The position numbers and the translations under genes were made by a program. Source: JBMOGA01 sp049318625 (lineage in GTDB: Bacteria > Pseudomonadota > Alphaproteobacteria > Rhizobiales > Hyphomicrobiaceae). From it: a stretch of 54,386 bases of DNA. Location: NCBI GenBank assembly GCA_049318625.1, contig JBMOGA010000020.1:1-54386 (forward strand), in the 5' to 3' direction. The notes below the pieces were generated by a model. It was not told where the DNA came from. It made no database searches and worked only from the letters and a program-made list of their open reading frames with translations. Below, in pieces: positions 34,815-42,119 of the stretch (position 1 is its first letter; every line of letters begins with the position of its first letter).

Positions 34815-34991
34815 TCAGGCTCGACGCAGGCCGAGGCGCGCCGATGCGGCGGCCTTGAGATGAGAGAGATCAGCGCGGGCGCTGGCGTTGAAGATCTGGA
34901 CTTGGCGAGAGACCTCGGCGGTATCACCGCGACTGACAGCGACCGCTGCGGCGATCATCGCCTGCGCTCGATCCTTGCAGCCGCAGGCCAT
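34815..34991 (-). CDS. Small Cys-containing protein, first gene of the late operon
   Basis: 58 aa from the ATG at 34991 with GAGGG at ideal distance: MACGCKDRAQAMIAAAVAVS, then helical sequence. CGC at the N-terminus may bind metal. It directly follows a terminator-like hairpin. No family recognised. Confidence 0.6.
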   Translation of the reverse strand: MACGCKDRAQAMIAAAVAVSRGDTAEVSRQVQIFNASARADLSHLKAAASARLGLRRA

Positions 34992-35002
34992 TGGTTCCCT
35001 CG

Positions 35003-35039
35003 AAAACGAAAAGACCGGAGCGGCTGGTGCCGTCCGGTC
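35003..35039 (-). terminator. Terminator/attenuator hairpin before the late operon
   Basis: GACCGGA and TCCGGTC (35013-35019, 35033-35039) with inner CGGC/GCCG pairs and a TGGT loop (plus-strand reading), followed on the minus strand by TTTTCGTTTTCG, then GAGGG and the ATG at 34991. It would stop transcripts from the upstream early or regulatory genes, so late expression may need antitermination at this point. Confidence 0.75.
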
Positions 35040-35120
35040 ATGATTCTCTCGACTGTGCCCAACGATTACCTGATCGGACGCGAAATGGCTGTACTTTTTA
35101 GGCCACACTTTGGCCGAAGT

Positions 35121-35324
35121 TTAAATCTGACCGCTCTCGGGCCTGATCTTCGTGCGCCAGACGAATTCGGCGGCGCAGCCAATGAGGCCGGCGACGGTGA
35201 GCAGACCGATCGCGATCGGCCATGTCAGCGGCAGCGGCCATAGGGCCCAGGCCCACACTACCGGCTGCCCCAGCAGCAAGCCCCAGATCACAACCGCGCG
35301 CAGCCATAAGATCATCTTCAGCAC
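35121..35324 (-). CDS. Two-helix membrane protein
   Basis: 67 aa from a GTG at 35324 with GGAG six bases upstream; ATG at 35315 is an alternative. Two hydrophobic helices (AVVIWGLLLGQPVVWAWALW; WPIAIGLLTVAGLIGCAAEF) with a short Pro-containing turn and basic ends. Topology allows a small holin or a superinfection-exclusion protein. It follows the RHH regulator by two bases. Confidence 0.6.
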   Translation of the reverse strand: MLKMILWLRAVVIWGLLLGQPVVWAWALWPLPLTWPIAIGLLTVAGLIGCAAEFVWRTKIRPESGQI

Positions 35325-35326
35325 AG

Positions 35327-35524
35327 CTATCTCCCTTTGCGTCGCGCGCTGAGCGCTTCGGCGATGAGTTCGCGGATCACGCTCGAGATGTCGGCGCCGT
35401 CGATCCTGGCCGCCGCGATGGCCTCGATCTCGTCGATCATGGGCCCGGGGAAACGCACCATGCGGGGCAACATGATCTCGCCGTGCTTGCGTGGCCGGCC
35501 GCGTGGTGTTGGGCGCTTGGTCAT
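35327..35524 (-). CDS. Ribbon-helix-helix transcriptional regulator
   Basis: 65 aa: basic N-terminus (RPTPRGRPRKHGEIML), strand PRMVRFPGPM and helix-turn-helix IDEIEAIAA... DISSVIRELIAEAL, the Arc/CopG fold. Palindromic sites overlap and follow its start region, so it probably autoregulates and controls the divergent membrane-protein gene at 35698. Confidence 0.75.
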   Translation of the reverse strand: MTKRPTPRGRPRKHGEIMLPRMVRFPGPMIDEIEAIAAARIDGADISSVIRELIAEALSARRKGR

Positions 35525-35625
35525 GCCTCAGAGTTACGTAACTCATTGAGGCACATCAAATCACGAAAACGTGAACGCGATCGGCGTCGCGGATGTTGAT
35601 TAACGTAACTCATTGCGTTACGTAT
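35525..35625. promoter_or_regulatory. Divergent promoter region with palindromic operators
   Basis: GAGTTACGTAACTC (35531-35544) is a perfect 14-bp palindrome, nested in a longer dyad with GCCTCA (35525-35530) and TGAGGC (35547-35552). The 13-mer ACGTAACTCATTG recurs at 35603-35615, followed by GCGTTACGTA. These repeated TTACGTAA-like boxes are good candidates for binding by the adjacent ribbon-helix-helix protein. Confidence 0.7.
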
Positions 35626-35697
35626 TGGTGGCCCGGGCAGTGCAGGCACGCGCTACCCGGGCCGATGTGAAAACCAACCATCAACGGAGACTTCCAC

Positions 35698-36633
35698 ATG
35701 CAATCAGGTATCACCGTTCGAAGTTACGGCGCAACAGGGCTCGGACTGCTCTTTGCCGGGATCACCGGGAGGGTCCTGCTCGACGACGTCGTGCATGGCG
35801 CTCCGGTCACCGTTGCGCACATGATGAGCATAGGCGCGCTCATCGCAACGCTGGCAGCAGGGCATTACTTCGTCCCAGCGCTGCGGCGTGCGGCCGTTCT
35901 GAGTGCGCTCGGGCTGGCCGTTCTATTCCTGGCCGGCACCGGCTACGTCCTCGTCGCCTCGGCTACCAGGAACGCTGAGACGGCCGCCGCAAAGGCCGCG
36001 GCCGTGAAGATGACCAACAGCCAGCGGGTGCACTGGAAGGCCGTTCTGGCCACGGCAGAGGCCGATCTCGAGCATGCGAAGGGCGAACTGGCCGACGCCA
36101 CGAACAAGGCGACGGCCGAATGCGGGTCGGGCAAGGGCAGGCGGTGCGATGGTCGTGAGGGCATTCGCTCGACGGCCGAGCGGGCGCGGGATCGGGCTCA
36201 GTCGCACGTGGACATCATCCGGGCCCGGCTCGAGTTCCTTGGGCCGGAGCGGGAGGAGGCTGGCGGCTACGCCCACGCCGGTCGGGTATGGGCGGCGCTC
36301 GCCGGCGGATCAGCCGAGCGGGCAACGGGCGTGCTGGTGCTGACCATGCCGATCCTCACGACGCTGCTGTGCGAGCTCGGCACCGTTGTGTTCCTCTCGA
36401 TCGGGCTCGGGCATCGGCATCGCTCGGTTCCCGTCCCCAGCGCACCGAAGGCGGCGCCGGCGGCGACTATCCCGGGCCCAGCGCCGGGGCTTACCCGTCA
36501 TGAGGAGGTCGCCTCGTTCGTGCGGGCCTACCGCGCGAAGCACGGGCGAGATCCGCGGTGGATCGATGTCCGGGCTGCCGGGTTCTCCCGGGCGACCGCG
36601 AGCCGGGGGCTGCGGAAGGCCGTTCCCGGCTGA
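35698..36633 (+). CDS. Membrane protein with coiled coil and C-terminal HTH-like segment
   Basis: 311 aa. Three N-terminal membrane helices (GATGLGLLFAGITGRVLL; MMSIGALIATLAAGHYFV; AAVLSALGLAVLFLAGTGYV), a long helical domain with a Cys pair (ECGSGKGRRC), a fourth helix (VLVLTMPILTTLLCELGTVV), then a cytoplasmic tail that ends in a compact HTH-like block (DPRWIDVRAAGFSRATASRG). Transcribed against both flanking operons, with its own operator region and terminator, so it is likely expressed in the lysogen. Function unknown; exclusion or conversion is a guess. Confidence 0.7.
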   Translation: MQSGITVRSYGATGLGLLFAGITGRVLLDDVVHGAPVTVAHMMSIGALIATLAAGHYFVPALRRAAVLSALGLAVLFLAGTGYVLVASATRNAETAAAKAAAVKMTNSQRVHWKAVLATAEADLEHAKGELADATNKATAECGSGKGRRCDGREGIRSTAERARDRAQSHVDIIRARLEFLGPEREEAGGYAHAGRVWAALAGGSAERATGVLVLTMPILTTLLCELGTVVFLSIGLGHRHRSVPVPSAPKAAPAATIPGPAPGLTRHEEVASFVRAYRAKHGRDPRWIDVRAAGFSRATASRGLRKAVPG

Positions 36634-36661
36634 AATTGCAGTTCCATCGACGGGCACAGCT

Positions 36662-36701
36662 GGCGGTTCCATGGGTTCCATCCGTGGAACCGCCTTGTTT
36701 T
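36662..36701 (+). terminator. Rho-independent terminator
   Basis: GGCGGTTCCA (36662-36671) and TGGAACCGCC (36685-36694), followed by TTGTTTT. Ends the plus-strand transcript of the 35698-36633 gene, before the convergent early operon. Confidence 0.85.
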
Positions 36702-36727
36702 ATGGGGTCGTGAGTTTCGCCGCGGAA

Positions 36728-37096
36728 CTACTCGAGCCGACTGAGGAACTGCACGAAATCTGATCTGACCATGATTGTATCACCGGGGTGACCACGATTG
36801 CTGTTCGCGGGCGAGTAGACGGCGCGGCCCTCAACAACCTCGAGGTCGACCCACTCGCACGATGGATCAGACAGAACGCGGGCCACGAAATCGCCCTTAA
36901 GAGAATGGCGGATGTGCCAGACGTCTCCAGTGTTGGGTGCTACGAACCGAATCACTGTTGTCCCTCGCTCGACTGTTAGTGCGTGTGCCAGCAGACGACA
37001 GGTGGATTGAGCGCGTGAGTACTCGCGCTGCAACACGAAGTCGGGCGGCAGCTGGCGGAGCAACCCGCGGAGTTGCTCGAGGCTTATGGGCATCAT
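36728..37096 (-). CDS. Unknown early protein
   Basis: 122 aa from the ATG at 37096 (overlapping the previous stop); TTG at 37099 is also possible. Begins MMPISLEQLRGLLRQLPPDF. Middle is beta-rich (TTVIRFVAPNTGDVWHIRHS) and ends SDFVQFLSRLE. No family recognised. Confidence 0.6.
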   Translation of the reverse strand: MMPISLEQLRGLLRQLPPDFVLQREYSRAQSTCRLLAHALTVERGTTVIRFVAPNTGDVWHIRHSLKGDFVARVLSDPSCEWVDLEVVEGRAVYSPANSNRGHPGDTIMVRSDFVQFLSRLE

Positions 37097-37326
37097 CAAG
37101 GTTGTTCTCCATCCATTTTGCTGTCATCCTTAGGATCGATTTCGATCCAGTCGCACTTAACAGAGTCCCATCGCTTAACGTCCTCCCAATGGACAAAGAG
37201 CGAGCCGTCGTCATTCCGAGAAAACCCGAAAACTCGGATCACGCCGTTGCGTAGCCACTGGATCACCTGACCGCTATCGCCAGCGTCGGATTGTTCGAAG
37301 AGCGGAGAGCCCCATTTGCTCGTCAT
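37096..37326 (-). CDS. Unknown small early protein
   Basis: 76 aa, acidic, Trp-rich: MTSKWGSPLFEQSDAGDSGQ, then VIRVFGFSRNDDGSLFVHWE and DVKRWDSVKCDWIEIDPKDD. Looks like a small beta domain. Coupled to the following gene. Confidence 0.6.
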   Translation of the reverse strand: MTSKWGSPLFEQSDAGDSGQVIQWLRNGVIRVFGFSRNDDGSLFVHWEDVKRWDSVKCDWIEIDPKDDSKMDGEQP

Positions 37327-37347
37327 GTTGGTCCGGTCCCGTCTGTT

Positions 37348-37557
37348 TCATGGCGCCGGCAGTTCGCCGGTATCGATCTTGTCGACAATGGCGTCGACCA
37401 GGCGCTTGAGCCTACCGCACTCTGATTTGTCCCGGCCGTATTCGGCGACGGCGTAATTCTGCTCGTCGAACAGGATCACGACGCAGCCGCGGCCGCCGAT
37501 CCGCTTCAGAAGCTCCTTCACGTGGGCGATCCTCAGGTCTGCGGCTGGCATCCTCAA
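37348..37557 (-). CDS. Unknown small early protein
   Basis: 69 aa: MRMPAADLRIAHVKELLKRI, then GCVVILFDEQNYAVAEYGRD and a charged helix. Start overlaps the MazG-like stop by ATGA. No family recognised. Confidence 0.6.
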   Translation of the reverse strand: MRMPAADLRIAHVKELLKRIGGRGCVVILFDEQNYAVAEYGRDKSECGRLKRLVDAIVDKIDTGELPAP

Positions 37558-37946
37558 TACCTCTTGCCACCTTCTTTCGCCCTGTTCTCGAGCTTGTGAT
37601 CGGCCCGCTGCCGGTTGAAGCGGTTCTTCATGATCACGGCTTCAGCCAGCCGCAGGTTGAGCGCCGCCGCCGTGTCGAAGATCCGGATGATCGCGTCGGC
37701 GAACTCCTCCTCGACGCCGCTGAACCCCGGCAGCTTGTCGCTCATCAGACCCTTGCGATCCGCCTCGAGGGCCTCGCTCAGCTCGCTGTGCATGAGCGCG
37801 ACGACCTCCCCGAAGTTCCGTTGCTTGGGCTCACCGGTGGCCGGGTCGCAATACCAGCCGGCGTCGCATGCGGTCTGATGGGCGAGCCTGATCGCCTCGT
37901 TCAGGCCGTCGAGTGCAAACTGCTCGCTGTTGCTTTCGAGGTGCAT
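37554..37946 (-). CDS. MazG-like nucleotide pyrophosphohydrolase
   Basis: 130 aa. The metal-binding helices of the MazG/dUTPase-like all-alpha fold are visible: VVALMHSELSEALEADRKG and, downstream, GVEEEFADAIIRIFDTAA (ExxE ... ExxD). It likely hydrolyses (d)NTPs to monophosphates, or alarmones, to tune nucleotide pools during replication. Sits in the early operon. Confidence 0.78.
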   Translation of the reverse strand: MHLESNSEQFALDGLNEAIRLAHQTACDAGWYCDPATGEPKQRNFGEVVALMHSELSEALEADRKGLMSDKLPGFSGVEEEFADAIIRIFDTAAALNLRLAEAVIMKNRFNRQRADHKLENRAKEGGKRY

Positions 37947-37948
37947 GG

Positions 37949-38086
37949 CTATCTGCTCCCTGCAATGGTGCCAATGATGAACCGTAGCGCAGCGCCGACG
38001 GCGCCAGCGCTGGTGATGTCGAGCACGAGCGCGAACGCGAGCACGCTCAGCGTGACGTGTGTGGTCAACTCCAGACGCCTGCTCAT
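37949..38086 (-). CDS. 45-aa single-TM protein
   Basis: MSRRLELTTHVTLSVLAFAL, then VLDITSAGAVGAALRFIIGT and IAGSR. One or two hydrophobic stretches with basic ends. ATG at 38086 overlaps the stop of the GapR-like gene (ATGA). Unknown membrane peptide. Confidence 0.5.
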   Translation of the reverse strand: MSRRLELTTHVTLSVLAFALVLDITSAGAVGAALRFIIGTIAGSR

Positions 38087-38469
38087 TCCACCGCCTCGAG
38101 CATGCGACCGGTGCGCTGTCGAGCGGGTCGGTCTTCGGTGACGGTCTCGGGAAGCTCCTCAGCTGCTGCCCGGGCGGCCTCTTGCGCGGCTTCGAGTGTC
38201 ACCGGCAGGTTGGCGGCGTGGCGATAGGTGTCGACGATCAGCTCAAGCTCGAGCTGTGCGACCTGGTAGTCGGCGCCGCGCCGACACTCCTTCACGATCT
38301 GCGCGAAGGCCTTCATGTCGTATCCGTCCTGCTTGGCTTCGGCCTTGATCTGCTTGGCCTGGACCTGCAGCTCGTCGATCTGCCCGAGGATGGTGCAGAG
38401 GTCGTCGACGCGGCGCCGCAACTCGGCGTCTGGACTGAATGGGGAGGCCGGCGATTGATCCGTGGTCAT
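38083..38469 (-). CDS. GapR-like (DUF2312-related) protein
   Basis: 128 aa. ELRRRVDDLCTILGQIDELQ then AKQIKAEAKQDGYDMKAFAQ and IVKECRRGADYQVAQLELEL follow the GapR/DUF2312 pattern of a long coiled coil plus short helices; the family binds AT-rich or overtwisted DNA in alphaproteobacteria. A phage copy may bind the phage origin or modulate host chromosome structure. Long acidic C-terminus. Confidence 0.7.
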   Translation of the reverse strand: MTTDQSPASPFSPDAELRRRVDDLCTILGQIDELQVQAKQIKAEAKQDGYDMKAFAQIVKECRRGADYQVAQLELELIVDTYRHAANLPVTLEAAQEAARAAAEELPETVTEDRPARQRTGRMLEAVE

Positions 38470-38533
38470 GAGTGTCTCGCGAGTGTCCTGCGGGTGTCCT
38501 GTTTCTGTGCACTGACGTGTGCAGGTGTCCTGC

Positions 38534-38959
38534 TCAGGCCGGCTCGTCCGGCCAGGGCAGGGCGTCGCGGAGGATCCAGTCGCCCGTCTCCTCGTCCTTG
38601 ATCACGTCGTCGCCGTCGAGAATCGGCAACCCGGTCAAGGCGCAGAATCGAGCCTCGTCATCGTCGTCGACCTCGATGTCGGCGAGCCCGAGCTCCGACT
38701 CCTCCATCTCGAGGGCCGCGAGTTCTTTGATGATGTCCTTGTCAGCCTCTGTGTCCTCGGCGGCGCACCGCGCATGGTACTCGTTGACGAGCCGATCGTA
38801 CTGCTCCCAGGCGGCCGCGATTTCGGGCACGGAAGAAAAACTTCTCGGTCGCACGATCGAGAGCGACGGGCGGTTCTCATGGAGCTCCTTCTGGCGCTTG
38901 TGGATCTCGAGCAGCTTCTGCCGGGCCTCGAGGTCTGGGATCCTGGTCAAGTCGAGCAT
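38534..38959 (-). CDS. Unknown early protein with C-terminal Cys/Asp domain
   Basis: 141 aa. Helical charged N-terminus (PDLEARQKLLEIHKRQKELH), a tyrosine-containing helix, then an acidic linker and ARFCALTGLPILDGDDVIKD EETGDW, a recurring phage motif. No function known. Located just downstream of the SNF2-type helicase gene. Confidence 0.6.
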   Translation of the reverse strand: MLDLTRIPDLEARQKLLEIHKRQKELHENRPSLSIVRPRSFSSVPEIAAAWEQYDRLVNEYHARCAAEDTEADKDIIKELAALEMEESELGLADIEVDDDDEARFCALTGLPILDGDDVIKDEETGDWILRDALPWPDEPA

Positions 38960-38969
38960 CTGTGTTCCC

Positions 38970-40715
38970 TCAGAACATCGTCATCTGATGAGCGGCCGGC
39001 TCATCGCGGGCCGGCGGCGCCGGCGGTCGTGGTACGGACGGGGACTTGCCTTCGAGATAAGCGGCGGCGAGCTGGCGGATCCGACTGGTGTCGCTGACCT
39101 GTTCGGTCGCGGCGGCGAGAGGATCGACGATGCCGGCCGACTGCGAGGCCTTCACGCCGAGAACGCCGATCATGCTCGGGTCGCTGCCGCCGTCGGCGTG
39201 CAGGTAGATCGCGTCGACCTGCCGGGTCTGGCCGGGGCGATCGAGGCGGGCGATGCACTGCGCATGCACCTGCGGGGACCAATCCAGTTCACCGAAGACG
39301 ATGGTGCTACAGCGCTGCTGCAGGCCGTCCAGGCCGGCGCCCGAGCGCAGCGACATGATCATCAGGTTGGTGACGCCGCTGGTGAAGTGGTCCTTGGCCT
39401 CGTTCTTCTGACGGACGGACTCGGTGCCGGTGTACAGCACGGGATTGTAGCGGTGGAGCTCGCGCTGCCAGATCTCATAGACGTCGCGGTGCCAGCCGCA
39501 GAGCAGCACCGGCTGCCCGGCCTCGAGCAGCATCTTGACGAACGCGGCCGCATGCGGGGCCTTGGCGACGCCGGTGGCGTGCCTGAGCCGCAGATCGAAG
39601 TCGCGGGCGGCCTGGCCCCGCTCGACGAAGGATCCGGTCAGCACCTGGCGCGCCAGGCTGGCCATCACCTCGGCGTCGGCCGAGATCACCTTGCTGTCGA
39701 ACGGCACCTCGGTGGTGATGATGTTGGCGAACTGCCGCTCGTGGCCGACATCGCCGCGGGTGCGCCGCAGCGCCAGCTGCTGCTCGCGCAGGAAGGTGCC
39801 CAGCGCCTGAGGATCGTGGACCTCGCGGCTGTGCTTGCACCACTCGATGCAGAAATCCAACCAGGTGCCCAGCGCATCCTCGTCGAGGAACGACACGATG
39901 CGGTAGATCTCGTCGCCGTAATTGTAGATCGGGGTGCCGCTGAGCCCGATGACCATCTCGGCCTGCGCCGCGAAGGCGTGCGCGGCCTGCCCCTTGGCGG
40001 TGCCCCGGCCGGCGCGCAGCTCCTGGATCTCGTCGAACACGACAGACTTGAACCCGGCGGTCTCGGCGAAGTCGATCCAGCCGGCGAGCTTCGAATACGG
40101 GCAGATGTAGACGTCCGCCGGCGGCAGCTCGTATGGCTTGGTCTGCTTGATGATGTGGGTGCGCAGCGTCGTGAACTCGGCCACCTTCTCGGCCCACTGG
40201 CCGGGCAGATGGGTCTGCGGCACCACCAATGCCGGCAGGTGCTCGGCGGCGACGATGGCGGCGATCGCAGAGACTGTTTTTCCAAGACCCATTTCGTCCA
40301 TCAGCAGCAACCGGCCGGTGCGGCGGGCGAGCTCGGCCGCCTGCACCTGGTAGTCGTATGGCCGCTGTCCCTCACGGAACCCGACGACCGTGGCGGGCTT
40401 CCAGTCGGGCGACAGGATCGAGGACAGCTCGGCCTGCTGCACGTCGAACAGCGTCTTGCGCTCGAGCATGAGGGTCTTCGAGCCCGGGTCTATCCGCAGC
40501 GGGTAGCGGTCCATGAACCACTGCAGGTCGGCGTCGATCTGGGGGCCGCCGACCAGGTCGAAGGGCGGCCGGCCTGTGCGTGGGATCCTCGGGAAGATCG
40601 CCTTGAGCCGCATAGCGACGTGCGGCTCGATCTCGGTGATGCGCCAGCCCTTGCCGTCGGGCAGGGGTTCGATGGCGCCATAGGTGCGGCCGTGAGCGAG
40701 GAGCGATGCGGTCAT
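38970..40715 (-). CDS. SNF2-type superfamily 2 helicase
   Basis: 581 aa from the ATG at 40715. RecA-like domain 1 with LLLMDEMGLGKTVSAIAAIV (Walker A), VVFDEIQELR (DEIQ in place of DEAH) and motif III LSGTPIYN; domain 2 with SLRSGAGLDGLQQ and QCIARLDRPGQTRQVDAIY (motif VI). Phage SNF2 proteins act in replication or recombination, e.g. remodelling stalled forks. Domain order is typical. Confidence 0.88.
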   Translation of the reverse strand: MTASLLAHGRTYGAIEPLPDGKGWRITEIEPHVAMRLKAIFPRIPRTGRPPFDLVGGPQIDADLQWFMDRYPLRIDPGSKTLMLERKTLFDVQQAELSSILSPDWKPATVVGFREGQRPYDYQVQAAELARRTGRLLLMDEMGLGKTVSAIAAIVAAEHLPALVVPQTHLPGQWAEKVAEFTTLRTHIIKQTKPYELPPADVYICPYSKLAGWIDFAETAGFKSVVFDEIQELRAGRGTAKGQAAHAFAAQAEMVIGLSGTPIYNYGDEIYRIVSFLDEDALGTWLDFCIEWCKHSREVHDPQALGTFLREQQLALRRTRGDVGHERQFANIITTEVPFDSKVISADAEVMASLARQVLTGSFVERGQAARDFDLRLRHATGVAKAPHAAAFVKMLLEAGQPVLLCGWHRDVYEIWQRELHRYNPVLYTGTESVRQKNEAKDHFTSGVTNLMIMSLRSGAGLDGLQQRCSTIVFGELDWSPQVHAQCIARLDRPGQTRQVDAIYLHADGGSDPSMIGVLGVKASQSAGIVDPLAAATEQVSDTSRIRQLAAAYLEGKSPSVPRPPAPPARDEPAAHQMTMF

Positions 40716-40792
40716 GATCCGCACCCTGGATTCGACAGACAACCCGAATCGCTGCAGTTCTGCCACTGCACAAGCAATTGATGGAGTGGAAA

Positions 40793-41002
40793 ATGGCCGA
40801 CCAACCGCCCGTAGTTCACATCGGCGAAAACTCGCCGGAACAGGTCGCATACAAGATGACCCAGCACATCCTGTACTCGCTCGAGAAAAAGACGCACGAC
40901 AATACCTCTCGAGACGAATTCCTTGACACGTATGCCGAGTGCATCAAGGCCGTTCGGGGCTTTCGCGTGAAGCCGGCCGGGCGGTCCCAGTTCGAACGCT
41001 GA
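40793..41002 (+). CDS. Small plus-strand protein lodged in the minus-strand early operon
   Basis: 69 aa from the ATG at 40793 with GGAG six bases upstream: MADQPPVVHIGENSPEQVAY, then KMTQHILYSLEKK and EFLDTYAECIKAVRGF. The HIGENSPEQVAY...YAECIKAV pattern resembles small proteins of alphaproteobacterial phages. It is antisense to the operon. A minus frame, 40712-41008, spans it and would couple to both neighbours by ATGA overlaps, so that alternative cannot be excluded. Confidence 0.55.
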   Translation: MADQPPVVHIGENSPEQVAYKMTQHILYSLEKKTHDNTSRDEFLDTYAECIKAVRGFRVKPAGRSQFER

Positions 41003-41004
41003 CA

Positions 41005-41427
41005 TCACAGCCAGGCCCTCCCGAGGTGGAACACCGCGAGCGGCTTGCCGTCGATCGCCGGCGGTAGGACGGCCGCCCTGTTGGTGACCAGCAGCAGGGC
41101 GCCGACCTGGTACGACTCGGCATATCGGCGCAGTTGGCGGACGATCGAGGCGGCGGCGCCCTTGATCTTCACCTCGACGCCGAGGGTGCCGACCATGAAG
41201 TCGATCACGCCGAGGTCGCGGCCGAACCCCCGCTCGATGAGCTCGCCGCGGTCGATCTCGATCTCGGGGGCGGCGTGAAGCCGGACCTCGCGGCGGTACG
41301 GGACGCCGGCGCCGGCGAGCGCGGCGGCGATCTCGACCTGCGTCTGCTTCTCGTCCTCGAGCGAGAACCGGCGGCCGGCCAGCGCTGCAATCACCTCGGC
41401 GTGCGTGACGGCGGTGGTGTCCATCAT
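41005..41427 (-). CDS. PD-(D/E)XK nuclease-fold protein
   Basis: 140 aa from the ATG at 41427 (overlapping the methyltransferase stop). The core RDLGVIDFMVGTLGVEVKIKG gives D...(D)...ExK of the restriction-like nuclease fold, preceded by EKQTQVEIAAALAGAGVPY. Could be a resolvase/VRR-type nuclease in replication, or a restriction-like partner of the adjacent methyltransferase. Confidence 0.7.
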   Translation of the reverse strand: MMDTTAVTHAEVIAALAGRRFSLEDEKQTQVEIAAALAGAGVPYRREVRLHAAPEIEIDRGELIERGFGRDLGVIDFMVGTLGVEVKIKGAAASIVRQLRRYAESYQVGALLLVTNRAAVLPPAIDGKPLAVFHLGRAWL

Positions 41428-42119
41428 GCCAGCGCCTCGTCGAACAGCGAGGGGCCGGCTTCGGGAGCTGGTCCGAAGCGGTTGACGTCCTCGTGATAGG
41501 TCAGCGCCTGGCGGCAGCCCGGCGGGATCCAGACGAGCTCGGTGCCGAAGCTCATGATGTCGGTGCGCCAGACAATCCAGGCGTAGCTCGTTGCCGTCGA
41601 GGCGGCGGGATCCCAGCGCCCTTTGACCATCGGCACCCGCTCGACGAACAGCCCGACCCGCCACGGCGGCGTCGCGTGGAACAGCTCGTTGAACCGCTCA
41701 ACGCCCTCGAGCCAGGATGTGCGGACGAGGAGTGCCACCCCACGCTTGGCGGTGACGATGGCGCGCGCGGCGAACGGCAGCGCCAGGTTGAAGGGCGGGT
41801 TGGTGATGATCCAATCGGGATCGAAGGGACACTCGGCGACGTCGAGTCCCTCGCCGACGAACGAGCCTTGAGCGTAGCCGCGGCCGTAGTCGTGCACGTC
41901 GCTCGCGTGCACGGCCCGGAAGTAAGGGCGGAGCACCTCGGCCATGTGGCCCTCGCCGGCGGCCGGCTCCCAGCACGTCTGCAGGGCGGTGGTCATCTGG
42001 AATGGGTAGACGTGCTCGAGCAGGGCGCGGGTGGCCCATGGTGGGGTGGGGAAGAAGTCGAGCGCGTCCGGTGCCTCCCGCCGCGATGCCATCACGGCCG
42101 TATGTCCACTCGCCTTCAC
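41424..42119 (-). CDS. DNA N6-adenine methyltransferase
   Basis: 231 aa from a GTG at 42119 (GTGA overlap, GGGAGG upstream); ATG at 42092 is an alternative. DALDFFPTPPWATRALLEHV, the SAM-binding CWEPAAGEGHM and catalytic NPPF in DWIITNPPFNLALPFA identify a class I adenine methyltransferase. May protect phage DNA or mark the origin. Next to a nuclease-fold gene. Confidence 0.85.
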   Translation of the reverse strand: MKASGHTAVMASRREAPDALDFFPTPPWATRALLEHVYPFQMTTALQTCWEPAAGEGHMAEVLRPYFRAVHASDVHDYGRGYAQGSFVGEGLDVAECPFDPDWIITNPPFNLALPFAARAIVTAKRGVALLVRTSWLEGVERFNELFHATPPWRVGLFVERVPMVKGRWDPAASTATSYAWIVWRTDIMSFGTELVWIPPGCRQALTYHEDVNRFGPAPEAGPSLFDEALA

